Numbered from the stretch's first letter, positions 26,603-35,688 are shown. The stretch: DNA of 64,000 bases from Hassallia sp050875635 (GCF_050875635.1 NZ_JBPAOH010000020.1:1-64000), one strand, 5' to 3'. Numbers and translations are program-made. The notes: generated by a model not told the origin, from the letters alone.

Positions 26603-27618
26603 TGGGCATTGTAGTTGAAAACGTATCCAAGCAATTTGGCAGTTTCAAAGCGGTTGATGATGTCAATCTGGAAATTAAGAGTGGCTCTCTTGTGGCTTTG
26701 CTTGGACCGTCGGGTTCGGGAAAGTCTACGCTGCTGCGGTTAATTTCCGGTTTGGAAATGCCGGATAGTGGCAAAATATTTCTCACTGGTAAGGATGCCA
26801 CATATCAAAGCGTGCAAGATCGCAATATTGGGTTTGTATTTCAGCATTATGCTTTGTTTAAGCATCTGACTGTACGGAAAAATGTTGGCTTTGGTTTGGA
26901 GCTTCGCAAAGCACCGAAAGCGAAAATTAAAGCGCGGGTAGAGCAGTTGTTGGAGTTGGTGCAATTAAGTGGATTAGGCGATCGCTATCCTTCGCAACTT
27001 TCTGGCGGTCAACGACAACGGGTAGCATTGGCACGAGCGCTAGCTGTTGAACCTAACGTTTTATTACTCGATGAACCTTTTGGCGCACTTGATGCGAAAG
27101 TCCGTAAAGACTTACGCGCATGGTTACGACACCTCCATGATGAAGTACATGTTACCACAGTTTTTGTCACTCACGACCAAGAAGAAGCGATGGAAGTTTC
27201 CGATGAGATTGTGGTGATGAATAAAGGACGTGTGGAACAGGTAGGAACACCAGCATCCATTTACGATCATCCAGCTTCGGCGTTTGTGATGAGCTTTATT
27301 GGACCTGTGAATGTGTTGCCGAGTTCTTCGCGGATTTTCCAAGGTAACGGATTTGATTCGGCAAACCCAGAAATGTTTTTACGTCCGCAAGATGTAATTA
27401 TAGAAACTTCTCCCAACGGTTCAACTGCACCAGCTAGGGTAAGCAGGTTGATACATTTAGGTTGGGAAATTCAGGTAGAATTAACTTTAGATGATGGACA
27501 AGTGGTGACAGCGCATTTAACACGCGATCGCTTTGACCAATTGCACTTGGAACCACAACAGCGAGTGTATGTCAAGCCTAAAGATGCAAAGTCTTTCCCG
27601 CTTTATTATTCGATTTGA
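26603..27618 (+). CDS. cysA: Sulfate/thiosulfate ABC transporter ATP-binding protein
   Basis: 338 residues from the GTG at 26603 (GIVVENVSKQFGSF), preceded by AGAGG; an in-frame GTG at 26575 would add nine non-conserved residues. Walker A GPSGSGKST, Q-loop region FVFQHYALF, signature LSGGQRQRVALARAL, Walker B VLLLDEPFGALD, H-loop FVTHDQEEAMEVSD and a C-terminal TOBE-like domain (FLRPQDVII) match CysA. It would energise sulfate uptake with CysT/CysW and a binding protein; none of these is in the window, so the gene stands alone here. Confidence 0.88.
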
Positions 27619-27694
27619 TTGGGGTGTAGAAGCGAGCGATCGTTGCTAAATATTTTGATCGAGTTTCTCACAGAATAGCTGCTAGCACCTTTGC

Positions 27695-27850
27695 TTACCA
27701 GTTTGGATCGTCAAATTTAATTACAACTTTATCAGGTCGAGAATGCCGCCTATCCATATAGGTGTAAAATGCTTCTTGGTCATCCCGATGCGCTAATATA
27801 TAGCGTTTTAACTCTTGGTCACTCATTGCAGCGTAGTTAACTTGGGTCAT
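27695..27850 (-). CDS. Small conserved cyanobacterial protein (DUF6887-like)
   Basis: 51 residues: starts MTQVNYAAMSDQELKRYILA, then HRDDQEAFYTYMDRR and an acidic end KVVIKFDDPNW. The MSDQELKRYxLxHRDD core is shared by a family of very short cyanobacterial proteins I recall as DUF6887, often near toxin-antitoxin genes. No function known. It lies 40 bases downstream of the PIN-domain gene on the same strand. Confidence 0.7.
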   Translation of the reverse strand: MTQVNYAAMSDQELKRYILAHRDDQEAFYTYMDRRHSRPDKVVIKFDDPNW

Positions 27851-27889
27851 GACTCAAAACTCCCGTCTAACTTAACTTCAAAAATCCTT

Positions 27890-28321
27890 TCATTTAAACG
27901 GATTTACAATCTCTAATTGACCTGTTACTATTAATCCATCCTGCATATCTTCAGAATAGAGAACACTCGCTTCTGCTACTAAAGCACTAGCAACAATCAA
28001 ACCATCCCAAAAAGATAAATTATATCGACTGCGAATATCCGATGCAGATTCTAAAATAGTCAGGTTAAATTCTATTACAGTGCAACGACGATAAAGCGAT
28101 TGAATTACAGCTTTGATTTGGACTTCGTTAAAAGCTGCTTTCTTCAGCAAATTGCTAGAAATTTCATTCACAACCTGGGTGCTGATAATTATTCCTTCAC
28201 CCTCTGTAATTGAAATAGCGATGTTACGCTTTATTTCTATTTCTGCAACCTCCATCTTTTTGTTGTCAAACAAACGATAAAGCCAAATATTCGTATCAAT
28301 AAAAGATGCATCATCACTCAT
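27890..28321 (-). CDS. PIN-domain toxin (VapC-like)
   Basis: 143 residues. PIN-domain acidic residues are in place: Asp in SFIDTNIWLY, Glu in VNEISSNLL, and Asp in FWDGLIVASAL and LYSEDMQDG. The fold binds metal and usually cleaves RNA (tRNA or rRNA). It starts 2 bases after the stop of the cognate antitoxin frame, so the two form one operon. Intact by length. Confidence 0.85.
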   Translation of the reverse strand: MSDDASFIDTNIWLYRLFDNKKMEVAEIEIKRNIAISITEGEGIIISTQVVNEISSNLLKKAAFNEVQIKAVIQSLYRRCTVIEFNLTILESASDIRSRYNLSFWDGLIVASALVAEASVLYSEDMQDGLIVTGQLEIVNPFK

Positions 28322-28323
28322 AA

Positions 28324-28539
28324 TTATCGGTTGTAAATTTCCTCACGGTTGAGTACATCATCTACTTGAATAGGGTTTTCAGTCAATTCATCAATAATGT
28401 CTCTTTGTCGAGATGATTTTTTTGTGACTAAAACAATTACTTTAACATCATCTCCTTCACCGAGTTCTTGTTTGTACTCTTCAGGAATCTGAATTAAACC
28501 ATTTTGAATTTTTGCTTGAAACTCAATTGCATTTAGCAT
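28324..28539 (-). CDS. Antitoxin of the PIN-toxin pair
   Basis: 71 residues from the ATG at 28539 (MLNAIEFQAKIQNGLIQIP), chosen because this resembles the usual start of the family; an upstream in-frame codon at 28569 would add ten residues. The N-terminal half looks like a short AbrB/DUF2281-type swapped-hairpin DNA-binding fold; the C-terminal half (DELTENPIQVDDVLNREEIY) would bind the toxin. Directly upstream of the PIN gene. Confidence 0.75.
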   Translation of the reverse strand: MLNAIEFQAKIQNGLIQIPEEYKQELGEGDDVKVIVLVTKKSSRQRDIIDELTENPIQVDDVLNREEIYNR

Positions 28540-28605
28540 ATGACAGTCTCTGTTATATTCTTGATACAACTCAATTTTAGTATTTTGCGTAAAACCGAGC
28601 GCGTT

Positions 28606-28655
28606 TTTAAACGCAGAGGGACGCAGAGTAAGCGCAAAGTAACGCAGAGTTTTTC
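28606..28655. repeat. ACGCAGAG-type dispersed repeat
   Basis: AACGCAGAGGGACGCAGAG followed by GCGCAAAGTAACGCAGAG. Related stretches are near 8122-8150, 35500-35620 and 55983-56012. Located just upstream of the antitoxin start codon of the PIN module. Confidence 0.7.
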
Positions 28656-28741
28656 ATAATTTAATATTAAACGTAAAATGGCGATCGCCACAAAGTTGAT
28701 CGCCATATATTTATCAAAGCTGTATCCGCAATAAATTAAAC

Positions 28742-29410
28742 TTAATTTGCTGCTTCTTCCACGAATTTTATCCGCCCTTGCTGATATGCTAAACGTAAAG
28801 CTATAGCTTCCGCGACGATTTGTTGTGGTAATAATCCCTCTTCATCCATCATCTTTTGTAGCGTGGTTCCGGTTCTTTCATCTACTTCATGAATTGGGGG
28901 AATTTGACAATATCTAGCGCCATTTTTCGTGCGACGCCAAATACTGGGTTTTTGCGGTTTTGGTTGCTTGGGAGTGCGGTGCTTTTTAATTAACTCGCGT
29001 ACCGCAGGTTGGGAAATTTCTGCTAAATCCAGCAATTGATCGAGTACTAGCTGGTATTTATTGCTATTTTGTGCTAGTAAAAATATTGTTGCTGGTTCGA
29101 TGGGTGCTAAATTATCCGGAGAGAATTTTTCAAAAGCTGCTGCTACCTTCAGATATTTTTTCTCTTCACCTGAAAAACCATACTGTGAAAGTATTTGTTT
29201 ATACTGTCTTTTCGAGTGCGTCTTTTTCAAGTCAGCTAAAAAGAAAGCATAACGTAGAATAGTTTCGGTGGCATCAGACAGCGCTCGAAAGTAGAAGTTT
29301 TTCGCGTCAACGCTTCTATTTTCTTCAGCGTATTGCTCAATCGAAGTTTGAGCAATTGCCCGATCAACTTTGGTTGCAATTGCACCTTTCTCTTGTGTCT
29401 TCAGTAACAT
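28742..29410 (-). CDS. Hypothetical protein, largely helical
   Basis: 222 residues. I do not recognise a characterised family. It is helical and charged, with a central basic stretch (KKHRTPKQPKPQKPSIWRRTKNG) and a C-terminal segment (LLPQQIVAEAIALRLAYQQGRI) that might bind DNA, as in plasmid or phage regulators. No signal peptide or membrane segment. It sits alone among toxin-antitoxin modules, which suggests accessory DNA. Confidence 0.55.
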   Translation of the reverse strand: MLLKTQEKGAIATKVDRAIAQTSIEQYAEENRSVDAKNFYFRALSDATETILRYAFFLADLKKTHSKRQYKQILSQYGFSGEEKKYLKVAAAFEKFSPDNLAPIEPATIFLLAQNSNKYQLVLDQLLDLAEISQPAVRELIKKHRTPKQPKPQKPSIWRRTKNGARYCQIPPIHEVDERTGTTLQKMMDEEGLLPQQIVAEAIALRLAYQQGRIKFVEEAAN

Positions 29411-29865
29411 GAGACTAAATATTTAGGTAGGTGTGAGATGATTAATTTGATGGTGAAGCCTTACCCCTGCGGGAAATTCAAATATTTTGAACCTTAGAAT
29501 AGACTTAGGGGTGGTTGAAACAAAGATTTTTTTATAAAATAATCTGAGGTATTAAGAGGATGACGATCGCCTTTACTCATTTGTCGTCGATTCAAACTAG
29601 AACAATTGTACTACAATATTAGCAAAAAAATCTCCATGCGTGGGAAAAGTTTGGAGAAATAATCAAAGCTTTATATATGTGCGGTTTGGGGGTGATGGTG
29701 TCGCTGATATGTTGCAGGCGATCGTCCTCATTTTACCAAAAACCCTCGTAGAGACGTTCCGCCGGAACGTCTCTACAATCGTGTGGAATGGGGTTGGGGG
29801 TAAGGGAGTGCGAGAATTTGAAACAATGAAATAGCTTTGGGTACAAAATATGAGATTATAAATAA
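29411..29865. repeat. 455-bp gap with a dispersed 29-bp palindrome
   Basis: GTAGAGACGTTCCGC and its complement form a perfect 29-bp palindrome at 29748-29776. The same element is at 50798-50826, and diverged copies are near 38705-38733 and inside the CHAT gene at 33329-33357. The rest of the gap shows no credible gene. Confidence 0.8.
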
Positions 29866-30285
29866 TTAATCTGAAAAATAAGAATTGAGAAAATCTTGTA
29901 CTGTCAAAATTGGAATTCCATTAAATTCAGTCAGCACAAGTAAATCTAAATCACCAGTAATAATTATCTCGGCATTTGCAGCAATAGCCGCAGCGAGAAC
30001 TATTGTATCTTTAGGATCGCGCAATTGAGGAGCATCTACAGAGATAGTTGGACAAAACTGTATTACATCTTTTGTGGCATTGATTACATCTTCTACTTTT
30101 AAATTTAAAGACTGAATTTTAGACTGAAATTTTGTGCGACGTAGAGTAGTTTCTAGTTCCAGAAATAAAGCTTCAGAAGCATATATAATGATTTTCCGTT
30201 CTTCTGCCAGTATCAAAACTTGATCTGGAACTCCTCCCCAAAGTAATGCGGAAATCCAAACATTAACATCAACTACAACCCTCAT
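29866..30285 (-). CDS. PIN-domain toxin of a second TA module
   Basis: 139 residues. MRVVVDVNVWISALLWGG carries the first PIN aspartate; LELETTLRR the Glu; LRDPKDTIVLAAAIAANAE and IITGDLDLL the remaining acidic residues. This matches the putative toxin-antitoxin system toxin component, PIN family. Its start overlaps the antitoxin stop by 4 bases. Likely a ribonuclease held inactive by its partner. Confidence 0.85.
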   Translation of the reverse strand: MRVVVDVNVWISALLWGGVPDQVLILAEERKIIIYASEALFLELETTLRRTKFQSKIQSLNLKVEDVINATKDVIQFCPTISVDAPQLRDPKDTIVLAAAIAANAEIIITGDLDLLVLTEFNGIPILTVQDFLNSYFSD

Positions 30286-30548
30286 TTTTCAGTCCAAAGT
30301 TCTTGGCGTACTTCCTTGACGATTTGACTAATTTCTTCGAGCGTTGGTTGGTTTGGATCTGAACCAGCTTCTATCACTCTTTGTCTTAATTCTTTCAGTG
30401 TCAAGCCTTTGTGAGTTTTTTTAAACACAATTTCATCTTCTTTAACGAAAACTTCATATTCAGTATCAGGCTGAAGCTTCGCTAACACCTCCTGCGGAAT
30501 TTCTAGTTTTCCATCAACTGTCACTTTGGCAATCATACCTGTGTTCAT
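30282..30548 (-). CDS. AbrB-like antitoxin of the second PIN module
   Basis: 88 residues (or 84 from the second ATG at MIAKVTV). The N-terminal half has an AbrB/SpoVT-type pattern (AKVTVDGKLEIPQEVLAKL, YEVFVKEDEIVFKK), the DNA-binding double-psi fold of many antitoxins. The C-terminal half (TLKELRQRVIEAGSDP, EEISQIVKEVRQELW) is helical and should contact the toxin. Overlaps the PIN gene by 4 bases. Confidence 0.75.
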   Translation of the reverse strand: MNTGMIAKVTVDGKLEIPQEVLAKLQPDTEYEVFVKEDEIVFKKTHKGLTLKELRQRVIEAGSDPNQPTLEEISQIVKEVRQELWTEK

Positions 30549-30657
30549 GATTTCGTCCTTCTAGCTTAGAACTAATTTTATCGCTTTCCCCCATCTCGTC
30601 ATATGATGTCCGACAAATCACCCATAAGATGTCTTGGCAATACCCTGCAATGCCAAA

Positions 30658-30914
30658 ACATCGCGATGTTAGGTTAATACATCGCCATGTTAGGTTAATA
30701 CATCGCAATGTTAGGTTAATACATCGCAATGTTAGGTTAATACATCGCAATGTTAGGTTAATACATCGCAATGTTATGTTAATACATCGCAATGTTATGC
30801 CAATACATCGCGATGTTATGCCAATACATCGCGATGTTATGCCAATACATCTCGATGTTATGCCAATACATCGCGATGTTAGGTTAATACATCGCCATGT
30901 TATGTTAATACATC
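30658..30914. repeat. 21-bp minisatellite, 12 units
   Basis: Twelve units begin ACATC at 30658 and every 21 bp to 30889, plus a partial unit at 30910. Consensus ACATCGCAATGTTAGGTTA plus AT. Variants carry the perfect palindrome ACATCGCGATGT, and the second half is either TAGGTTA or TATGCCA. Frames run open on both strands because 21 is divisible by three; I do not call a gene. It lies upstream of the PIN operon and the CHAT gene. Confidence 0.92.
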
Positions 30915-31137
30915 CCCCTGCATTTAAAAACGCGATCGCTTTGGCGGAGCCTCTCGTAGAGAAGCGTTTCTTTTGGAGAATCGCTCATACACTCATCCTG
31001 TACAAAGTACATCCCCCACCTCGTTACAAAATTAGAAACGGATCGCATATCTATTTGAGAATGCCTGTAAGATAACAATCAAACTTCAGTAATTTATCTG
31101 AAGTCAATTAAATCATTTGCTCATATCGCATTCACAA

Positions 31138-31169
31138 GATCCCCGACAACTTTACGAAGTCGGGGATCT
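31138..31169. repeat. Dispersed AGATCCCCGAC palindrome, copy 2
   Basis: AGATCCCCGAC at 31138 pairs with GTCGGGGATCT ending 31169; the middle differs from the copy at 9243-9275. It ends 26 bases before the CHAT gene start, so it would lie in its leader or promoter. Confidence 0.8.
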
Positions 31170-31195
31170 GAAGAATAACTTATTGAGGCTGAACA

Positions 31196-34100
31196 ATGAA
31201 TAAAGGTGCAAAGTCTCAGCGGATTTTCTGGTGCTTGCTACCCAGTTTTACCCGCTACAGTTTAATTTTATTACTCAATGGTGTCTTTTTATCAACCGTG
31301 GCAGCGACTCGCAGCACGAGTGTGCAGATAGCACAGCGATCGGAAACTCCTTCTACTCAAGCAACTCGCGCAGCGGCGAAACGCCTCTATGTTGAGGGAT
31401 TTCAACTGCTTAAGCAAGGCACAGCAGAATCACTGCGACAGGCACTTGAGAAATGGAAACAAGCACTACCCTTATTGCGGCAAGTGGGCGATAAAGCGGT
31501 GGAAGCTGCCACACTCAACAATATTGGCTTTGTCTACAACGATTTAGGCGACAAGCAACAAGCCCTGAACTATTACAATCAGTCACTTCCCTTATCGCGG
31601 CAAGTGGGCGATAAAGAACGGGAAGCTACTACTCTCAACAATATTAGCTCAGTCTACAACGATTTAGGCGACAAGCAACAAGCCCTCAACTTCTACAATC
31701 AGTCACTACACTTGTGGCAAGAAGTGGGCAATAAAGCGTGGGAAGCTCGCACCCTCACAGGTATTGGCAGAGTCTACAACGATTTAGGCGACAAGCAACA
31801 AGCCCTCAATTTCTACAATCAGTCACTACCGTTGTGGCAAGAAGTGGGCGATAAAGCGGCGGAAGCTACCACACTCAACAATATTGGCTTAGTCTACGAC
31901 AATTTAGGCGACAAGCAACAAGCCCTCAACTTCTACAATCAGTCACTACCCTTGTCGCGGCAAGTGGGCGATAAAGCGGCGGAAGCTGCCACTCTCAACA
32001 ATATTGGCTTAGTCTACGACAATTTAGGTGACAAGCAACAAGCCCTCAATTTCTACAATCAGTCACTACCCTTGTCGCGGCAAGTGGGCAATAAAGCGGG
32101 GGAAGCTGCCACACTCAACAATATTGGCTTAGTCTACCACGCTTTAGGCGACAAGCAACAAGCCCTCAATTTCTACAATCAGTCACTACCCTTGTCGCGG
32201 CAAGTGGGCAATAAAGCGGGGGAAGCTACCATCCTCACGGGTATTGGCTTAGTCTACAACAATTTAGGCGACAAGCAACAAGCCCTCAATTACTACAATC
32301 AGTCACTACCCTTAAGGCGGCAAGTGGGCGATAAAACAGGGGAAGCTCGCACTCTCAACAATATTGGCGGAGTCTACAATAGTTTAGGCGAGAAGCAACA
32401 AGCCCTCAATTACTACAATCAGTCACTACCCTTATCGCGGCAAGTGGGCAATAAAGCGGGGGAAGCTAGCACCCTTTCTAATATCGCTTCTGTAGAACGC
32501 GATCGCGACAATCTCCAACAAGCCCTGACTCAAATTCAAGCAGCAATAAATATTATTGAAGATTTACGCACTAAAGTTGATAGCCAAGACCTGCGAACAT
32601 CTTACTTTGCCTCTCAACAGGGCGTTTATAAATTCTACATCGACTTGTTGATGCAACTGCACAAAAAAGAGCCATCAAAAGGATATAACGCCGAAGCACT
32701 CCACGCCAGTGAAAGTTCTCGCGCCCGTGGTTTAATTGAACTGTTAACCGAAGCTAGAGCAAATATTCGTAAAGGCGTTAACCCCCAACTCCTGGAAGAA
32801 GAAAAGCGCTTGCAATTAAAAATTGAAGCTATAGGAAAACAAATACAAGAGTTATCTAACAAACCACAAACGGAAACCGCAGAAGAAAACTTTAAAAAAG
32901 AACTTGAAACTCTCCTCACTCAACAGAAAGAACTACAAACCAAAATCCGCACGAATAGCCCGAAATACGCAGCGCTGCAATATCCCCAACCATTGACTTT
33001 ACCGCAAATTCAGCAACAACTCGATAAAGATACCCTATTATTAGAATATTCCTTGGGTGAAGAACGCAGTTATCTTTGGGCTGTAACTCCCAACTCTATC
33101 GACAGCTACGAACTTCCCAAACGGAAAGAGATAGAAAAAGCAGCCACGGAATTTAGACGCAACTTGCAACAAAACGCAGCAGGGGACTTAACAGCTTTAT
33201 CTACTTTATCTGCAACTAAACTGAGTAAACTCATCCTTGCACCTGTAGTTGACAAGTTAGGGAAAAAGCGCTTAGTCATTGTTGCTGATGGGGAATTACA
33301 GAAGATTCCCTTTGCGGCATTAAATGACGTAGAGACCAGACAGCAAAACGTCTCTACAAAACGCCCTATTTCCCAGACAGAGGTTTATCAACCCCTAATA
33401 GTCAACCATGAAATAGTCAACTTACCTTCAGTAACAACAATTGCTAACCATAGACTTGACTTAAAAGGACGAAAAAGCGCACCCAAAACCCTCGCTATAC
33501 TTGCCGATCCGGTATTTGAAGTTAATGATACGCGAATCACTGGCAAACCTACAAGTATCGTTCCTAACCTCGACCTTCGCGCTCAAATCGAACAATCTGA
33601 CTTGAAGCGGGGAGCGAAAAATCTCAATCGCTCACGCTGGGAAAGAATTAAAGGTACACGCACTGAAGCAAATGCAATTTTAAACCTCGTACCATCTTCT
33701 CAACATCTCCAAGCTTTTGATTTTGATGCTAACTACAACTGGGTAACAAATAAGCAACTTTCTCAATATCGCTTTTTACATTTTGCTACCCACGGCTTTG
33801 CTGACCCCATCAACCCAGAATTATCAGGAATTGTCTTATCTCTGGTAGACAAACAAGGTAAACCCGCTAATAAAGGTTATCTGCGACTAGGTGACATTTT
33901 CAATCTTGACTTTGCAGCGGATTTAATCGTACTTAGTGCTTGTGAAACCGGTTTAGGCAAAGATGTCAACGGTGAAGGATTAGTAGGCTTGACAAGAGGA
34001 TTGATGTATGCAGGTGCAGAACGTGTTGCCGTGTCTCTTTGGCAAGTTGACGATGCGGGGACGGCAGAATTTATGCAAGAATTTTACACGCTTTTGTTGA

Positions 34101-34219
34101 AGCAGGGCAAGTCGCCTACGGTTGCTTTGCGTGCAGCACAACTGAAGTTCTGGGAAAATTCAAGTTTGCAAAATCCTTATTATTGGTCTGCTTTCACTTT
34201 ACAGGGTGAGTGGCGTTGA
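31196..34219 (+). CDS. TPR-CHAT protease-like protein
   Basis: 1007 residues. An N-terminal membrane/signal segment (YSLILLLNGVFLSTVAA) is followed by about ten tetratricopeptide repeats, then a coiled-coil linker (about 520-600) and a C-terminal CHAT domain. The CHAT catalytic pair is present: His866 in HFATHGF and Cys916 in LSACETGLG, followed by GLTRGLMYAGAERVAVSLW. CHAT proteins are caspase-like cysteine proteases; the TPR part would bind a partner. Residues about 712-720 are encoded by a copy of a dispersed palindrome (33329-33357) kept in frame. Substrate unknown. Ribosome site is a weak GAGG. Confidence 0.9.
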   Translation: MNKGAKSQRIFWCLLPSFTRYSLILLLNGVFLSTVAATRSTSVQIAQRSETPSTQATRAAAKRLYVEGFQLLKQGTAESLRQALEKWKQALPLLRQVGDKAVEAATLNNIGFVYNDLGDKQQALNYYNQSLPLSRQVGDKEREATTLNNISSVYNDLGDKQQALNFYNQSLHLWQEVGNKAWEARTLTGIGRVYNDLGDKQQALNFYNQSLPLWQEVGDKAAEATTLNNIGLVYDNLGDKQQALNFYNQSLPLSRQVGDKAAEAATLNNIGLVYDNLGDKQQALNFYNQSLPLSRQVGNKAGEAATLNNIGLVYHALGDKQQALNFYNQSLPLSRQVGNKAGEATILTGIGLVYNNLGDKQQALNYYNQSLPLRRQVGDKTGEARTLNNIGGVYNSLGEKQQALNYYNQSLPLSRQVGNKAGEASTLSNIASVERDRDNLQQALTQIQAAINIIEDLRTKVDSQDLRTSYFASQQGVYKFYIDLLMQLHKKEPSKGYNAEALHASESSRARGLIELLTEARANIRKGVNPQLLEEEKRLQLKIEAIGKQIQELSNKPQTETAEENFKKELETLLTQQKELQTKIRTNSPKYAALQYPQPLTLPQIQQQLDKDTLLLEYSLGEERSYLWAVTPNSIDSYELPKRKEIEKAATEFRRNLQQNAAGDLTALSTLSATKLSKLILAPVVDKLGKKRLVIVADGELQKIPFAALNDVETRQQNVSTKRPISQTEVYQPLIVNHEIVNLPSVTTIANHRLDLKGRKSAPKTLAILADPVFEVNDTRITGKPTSIVPNLDLRAQIEQSDLKRGAKNLNRSRWERIKGTRTEANAILNLVPSSQHLQAFDFDANYNWVTNKQLSQYRFLHFATHGFADPINPELSGIVLSLVDKQGKPANKGYLRLGDIFNLDFAADLIVLSACETGLGKDVNGEGLVGLTRGLMYAGAERVAVSLWQVDDAGTAEFMQEFYTLLLKQGKSPTVALRAAQLKFWENSSLQNPYYWSAFTLQGEWR
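31501..32580 (+). repeat. 120-bp TPR-coding tandem units
   Basis: Nine units of exactly 120 bp (40 codons) start at 31501, 31621 and so on to 32461. Units 2 to 8 are highly similar at DNA level, including synonymous sites (AGGCGACAAGCAACAAGC recurs); the last unit has diverged. Length polymorphism between strains is likely. Confidence 0.9.
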
Positions 34220-34224
34220 GGTGC

Positions 34225-34365
34225 ATCTTTACGCCCGCAGGCTAGAAGCCTGGGGCTATACGAACAAAGCCTGCCGACCCAGGCTAAAAACCTTATTTTT
34301 CCGTAGTCCGCGTAGGCGGACTTGGTTCGTTTAGCTGCACCCTTCTAGGGTGACGGGAATGTGGT
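34225..34365. repeat. Dispersed intergenic repeat, copy 2, plus related module
   Basis: 34231-34287, read as reverse complement, shares GGCTTTGTTCGTATAGCC and CAGGCTTCTAGCCTG with 5407-5502. 34303-34360 (GTCCGCGTAGGCGGACTTGG and following) is a second hairpin-forming module. They fill the gap between the CHAT gene and hisC, which converge. Confidence 0.75.
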
Positions 34366-34383
34366 GTAAGTGAGCGCGATCGC

Positions 34384-35436
34384 CTACTTTATCAAATTAC
34401 TCAACGTCTCCACCAAAACTTGATTTTGCTCATCGGTGCCAACTGTAATCCGTAATTTATCATTAATTCCAGGCTGGGGGAAATAGCGTACCAAAATTCC
34501 CCTTGATTTCAAGCTTTTATATAGATATTCGGCATTTTTTTCTTTCGGCTGTACCAGCAAAAAGTTAGCTTGAGAATCCCATACTTGAAAATTCAACTGT
34601 CTCAAGTCTGCTGCTAACTTTGTGCGCGATCGCTTAACTTTTTCTGCACAAGCATTTTTATAAGCTTGATCGCTTATCGCCGCTGCCCCAATTTTACAGG
34701 CGATCGCATCAATATTATAGCTATCCTTCACTTTATACAATCCACTCAGCAACTGCGGATTTGCGATCGCAAATCCCAAACGCAATCCTGCTAACGAGTA
34801 TCCCTTAGAAAGTGTGCGAATAGCAATGACATTCTCAAATTCTGCAACCAAAGAGAGTGCATTCTCCTCAGCAAAATCTACATAAGCTTCGTCAATCACC
34901 AAAACCCCAGATAAATTACTTGCTAATTTCCGCAGTTCATCAGTTGAAACCACATGTCCCGAAGGACTGTTAGGAGAAGCAATAAATGTTACAGAACCAT
35001 TAGCATCAATCAATTCTGCCAAAGGTAAGCGATAGTCGTCAGTGTAGGGAATTTCGATAATTTCCGCTGATTGCATCTGTGTCAGCGTACTATATAATAC
35101 GTAAGTAGGCGTAGGATAAACTACTTTGCGTCCTGGTTCTGCACAAGCGCGAATCACCAAATTTAACACCTCATCACTGCCATTTCCGACAAGAATCCAA
35201 TCAGCAGGAACTTTCAAAGCTTCACTTACAGCGCGTCGAAACTCCTGTGCAAACGGATTTGGATAGCGTCGCAACGATTCCGCATCAAAGTTACGCAGCA
35301 CCTCCAACACTGCCGGTGAGGGAGGATAGGGGTTTTCGTTGCTGTTGAGTTTGATGATTTGGCTATTAGGTTGAGGCTGTTCACCAGGAACATAGCCAGC
35401 CATTGCATCAATATTCGCACGGAAGTATTCATTCAT
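34384..35436 (-). CDS. hisC: Histidinol-phosphate aminotransferase
   Basis: 350 residues. Class-II aminotransferase of the HisC type: LNSNENPYPPSPAVLEVL at the N-terminus, YPNPFAQEFRRA, NGSDEVLNLVIRA, FIASPNSPSGHV, VIDEAYVDFAEE (PLP ring aspartate region), RTLSKGYSLAGLRLGF with the PLP-binding lysine, and LRITVGTDEQN with the substrate-carboxylate arginine. It converts imidazole-acetol phosphate plus glutamate to histidinol phosphate in histidine synthesis. It is isolated from other his genes, as is usual in cyanobacteria. Confidence 0.93.
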   Translation of the reverse strand: MNEYFRANIDAMAGYVPGEQPQPNSQIIKLNSNENPYPPSPAVLEVLRNFDAESLRRYPNPFAQEFRRAVSEALKVPADWILVGNGSDEVLNLVIRACAEPGRKVVYPTPTYVLYSTLTQMQSAEIIEIPYTDDYRLPLAELIDANGSVTFIASPNSPSGHVVSTDELRKLASNLSGVLVIDEAYVDFAEENALSLVAEFENVIAIRTLSKGYSLAGLRLGFAIANPQLLSGLYKVKDSYNIDAIACKIGAAAISDQAYKNACAEKVKRSRTKLAADLRQLNFQVWDSQANFLLVQPKEKNAEYLYKSLKSRGILVRYFPQPGINDKLRITVGTDEQNQVLVETLSNLIK

Positions 35437-35469
35437 TGGTTGAGATGCTATCTGGCAAATTTTATTATC

Positions 35470-35660
35470 CTACAGGACTTACGCAGAAATCTCTCAAACT
35501 CTTGTTTCTCTGTGTTCTCTGCGTTCTCTGCGGTTCGTCGCATCCGTGAAAGAGTGCGTAAGTCCCGATCCTATAGGACTTACGCTCATATGATGGAATT
35601 AAACGAACCGCAGAGGCACAGAGTTCACAGAGGAATGAGGAAGAGAGAATTTTGCTTAAG
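35470..35660. repeat. Dispersed repeats in opposite orientation
   Basis: ACAGGACTTACGCAGAAA and GCGTAAGTCC/TAGGACTTACGC modules flank CTCTGTGTTCTCTGCG-type and CGAACCGCAGAGGCACAGAG-type stretches, which are inverted relative to one another. The region could fold into a large hairpin. No gene. Confidence 0.7.
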
Positions 35661-35688
35661 TCCTAATTTTAATAGAAGGAAACAACGC

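Noticed and set aside
30658..30914. CRISPR array
   Set aside because: Units are contiguous 21-bp repeats with no unique spacers, and no cas gene is near.
30514..31075. Protein-coding genes over the 21-bp array on either strand
   Set aside because: The repeat length is a multiple of three and lacks stops, so both strands stay open by chance; no ribosome site or homologous fold.
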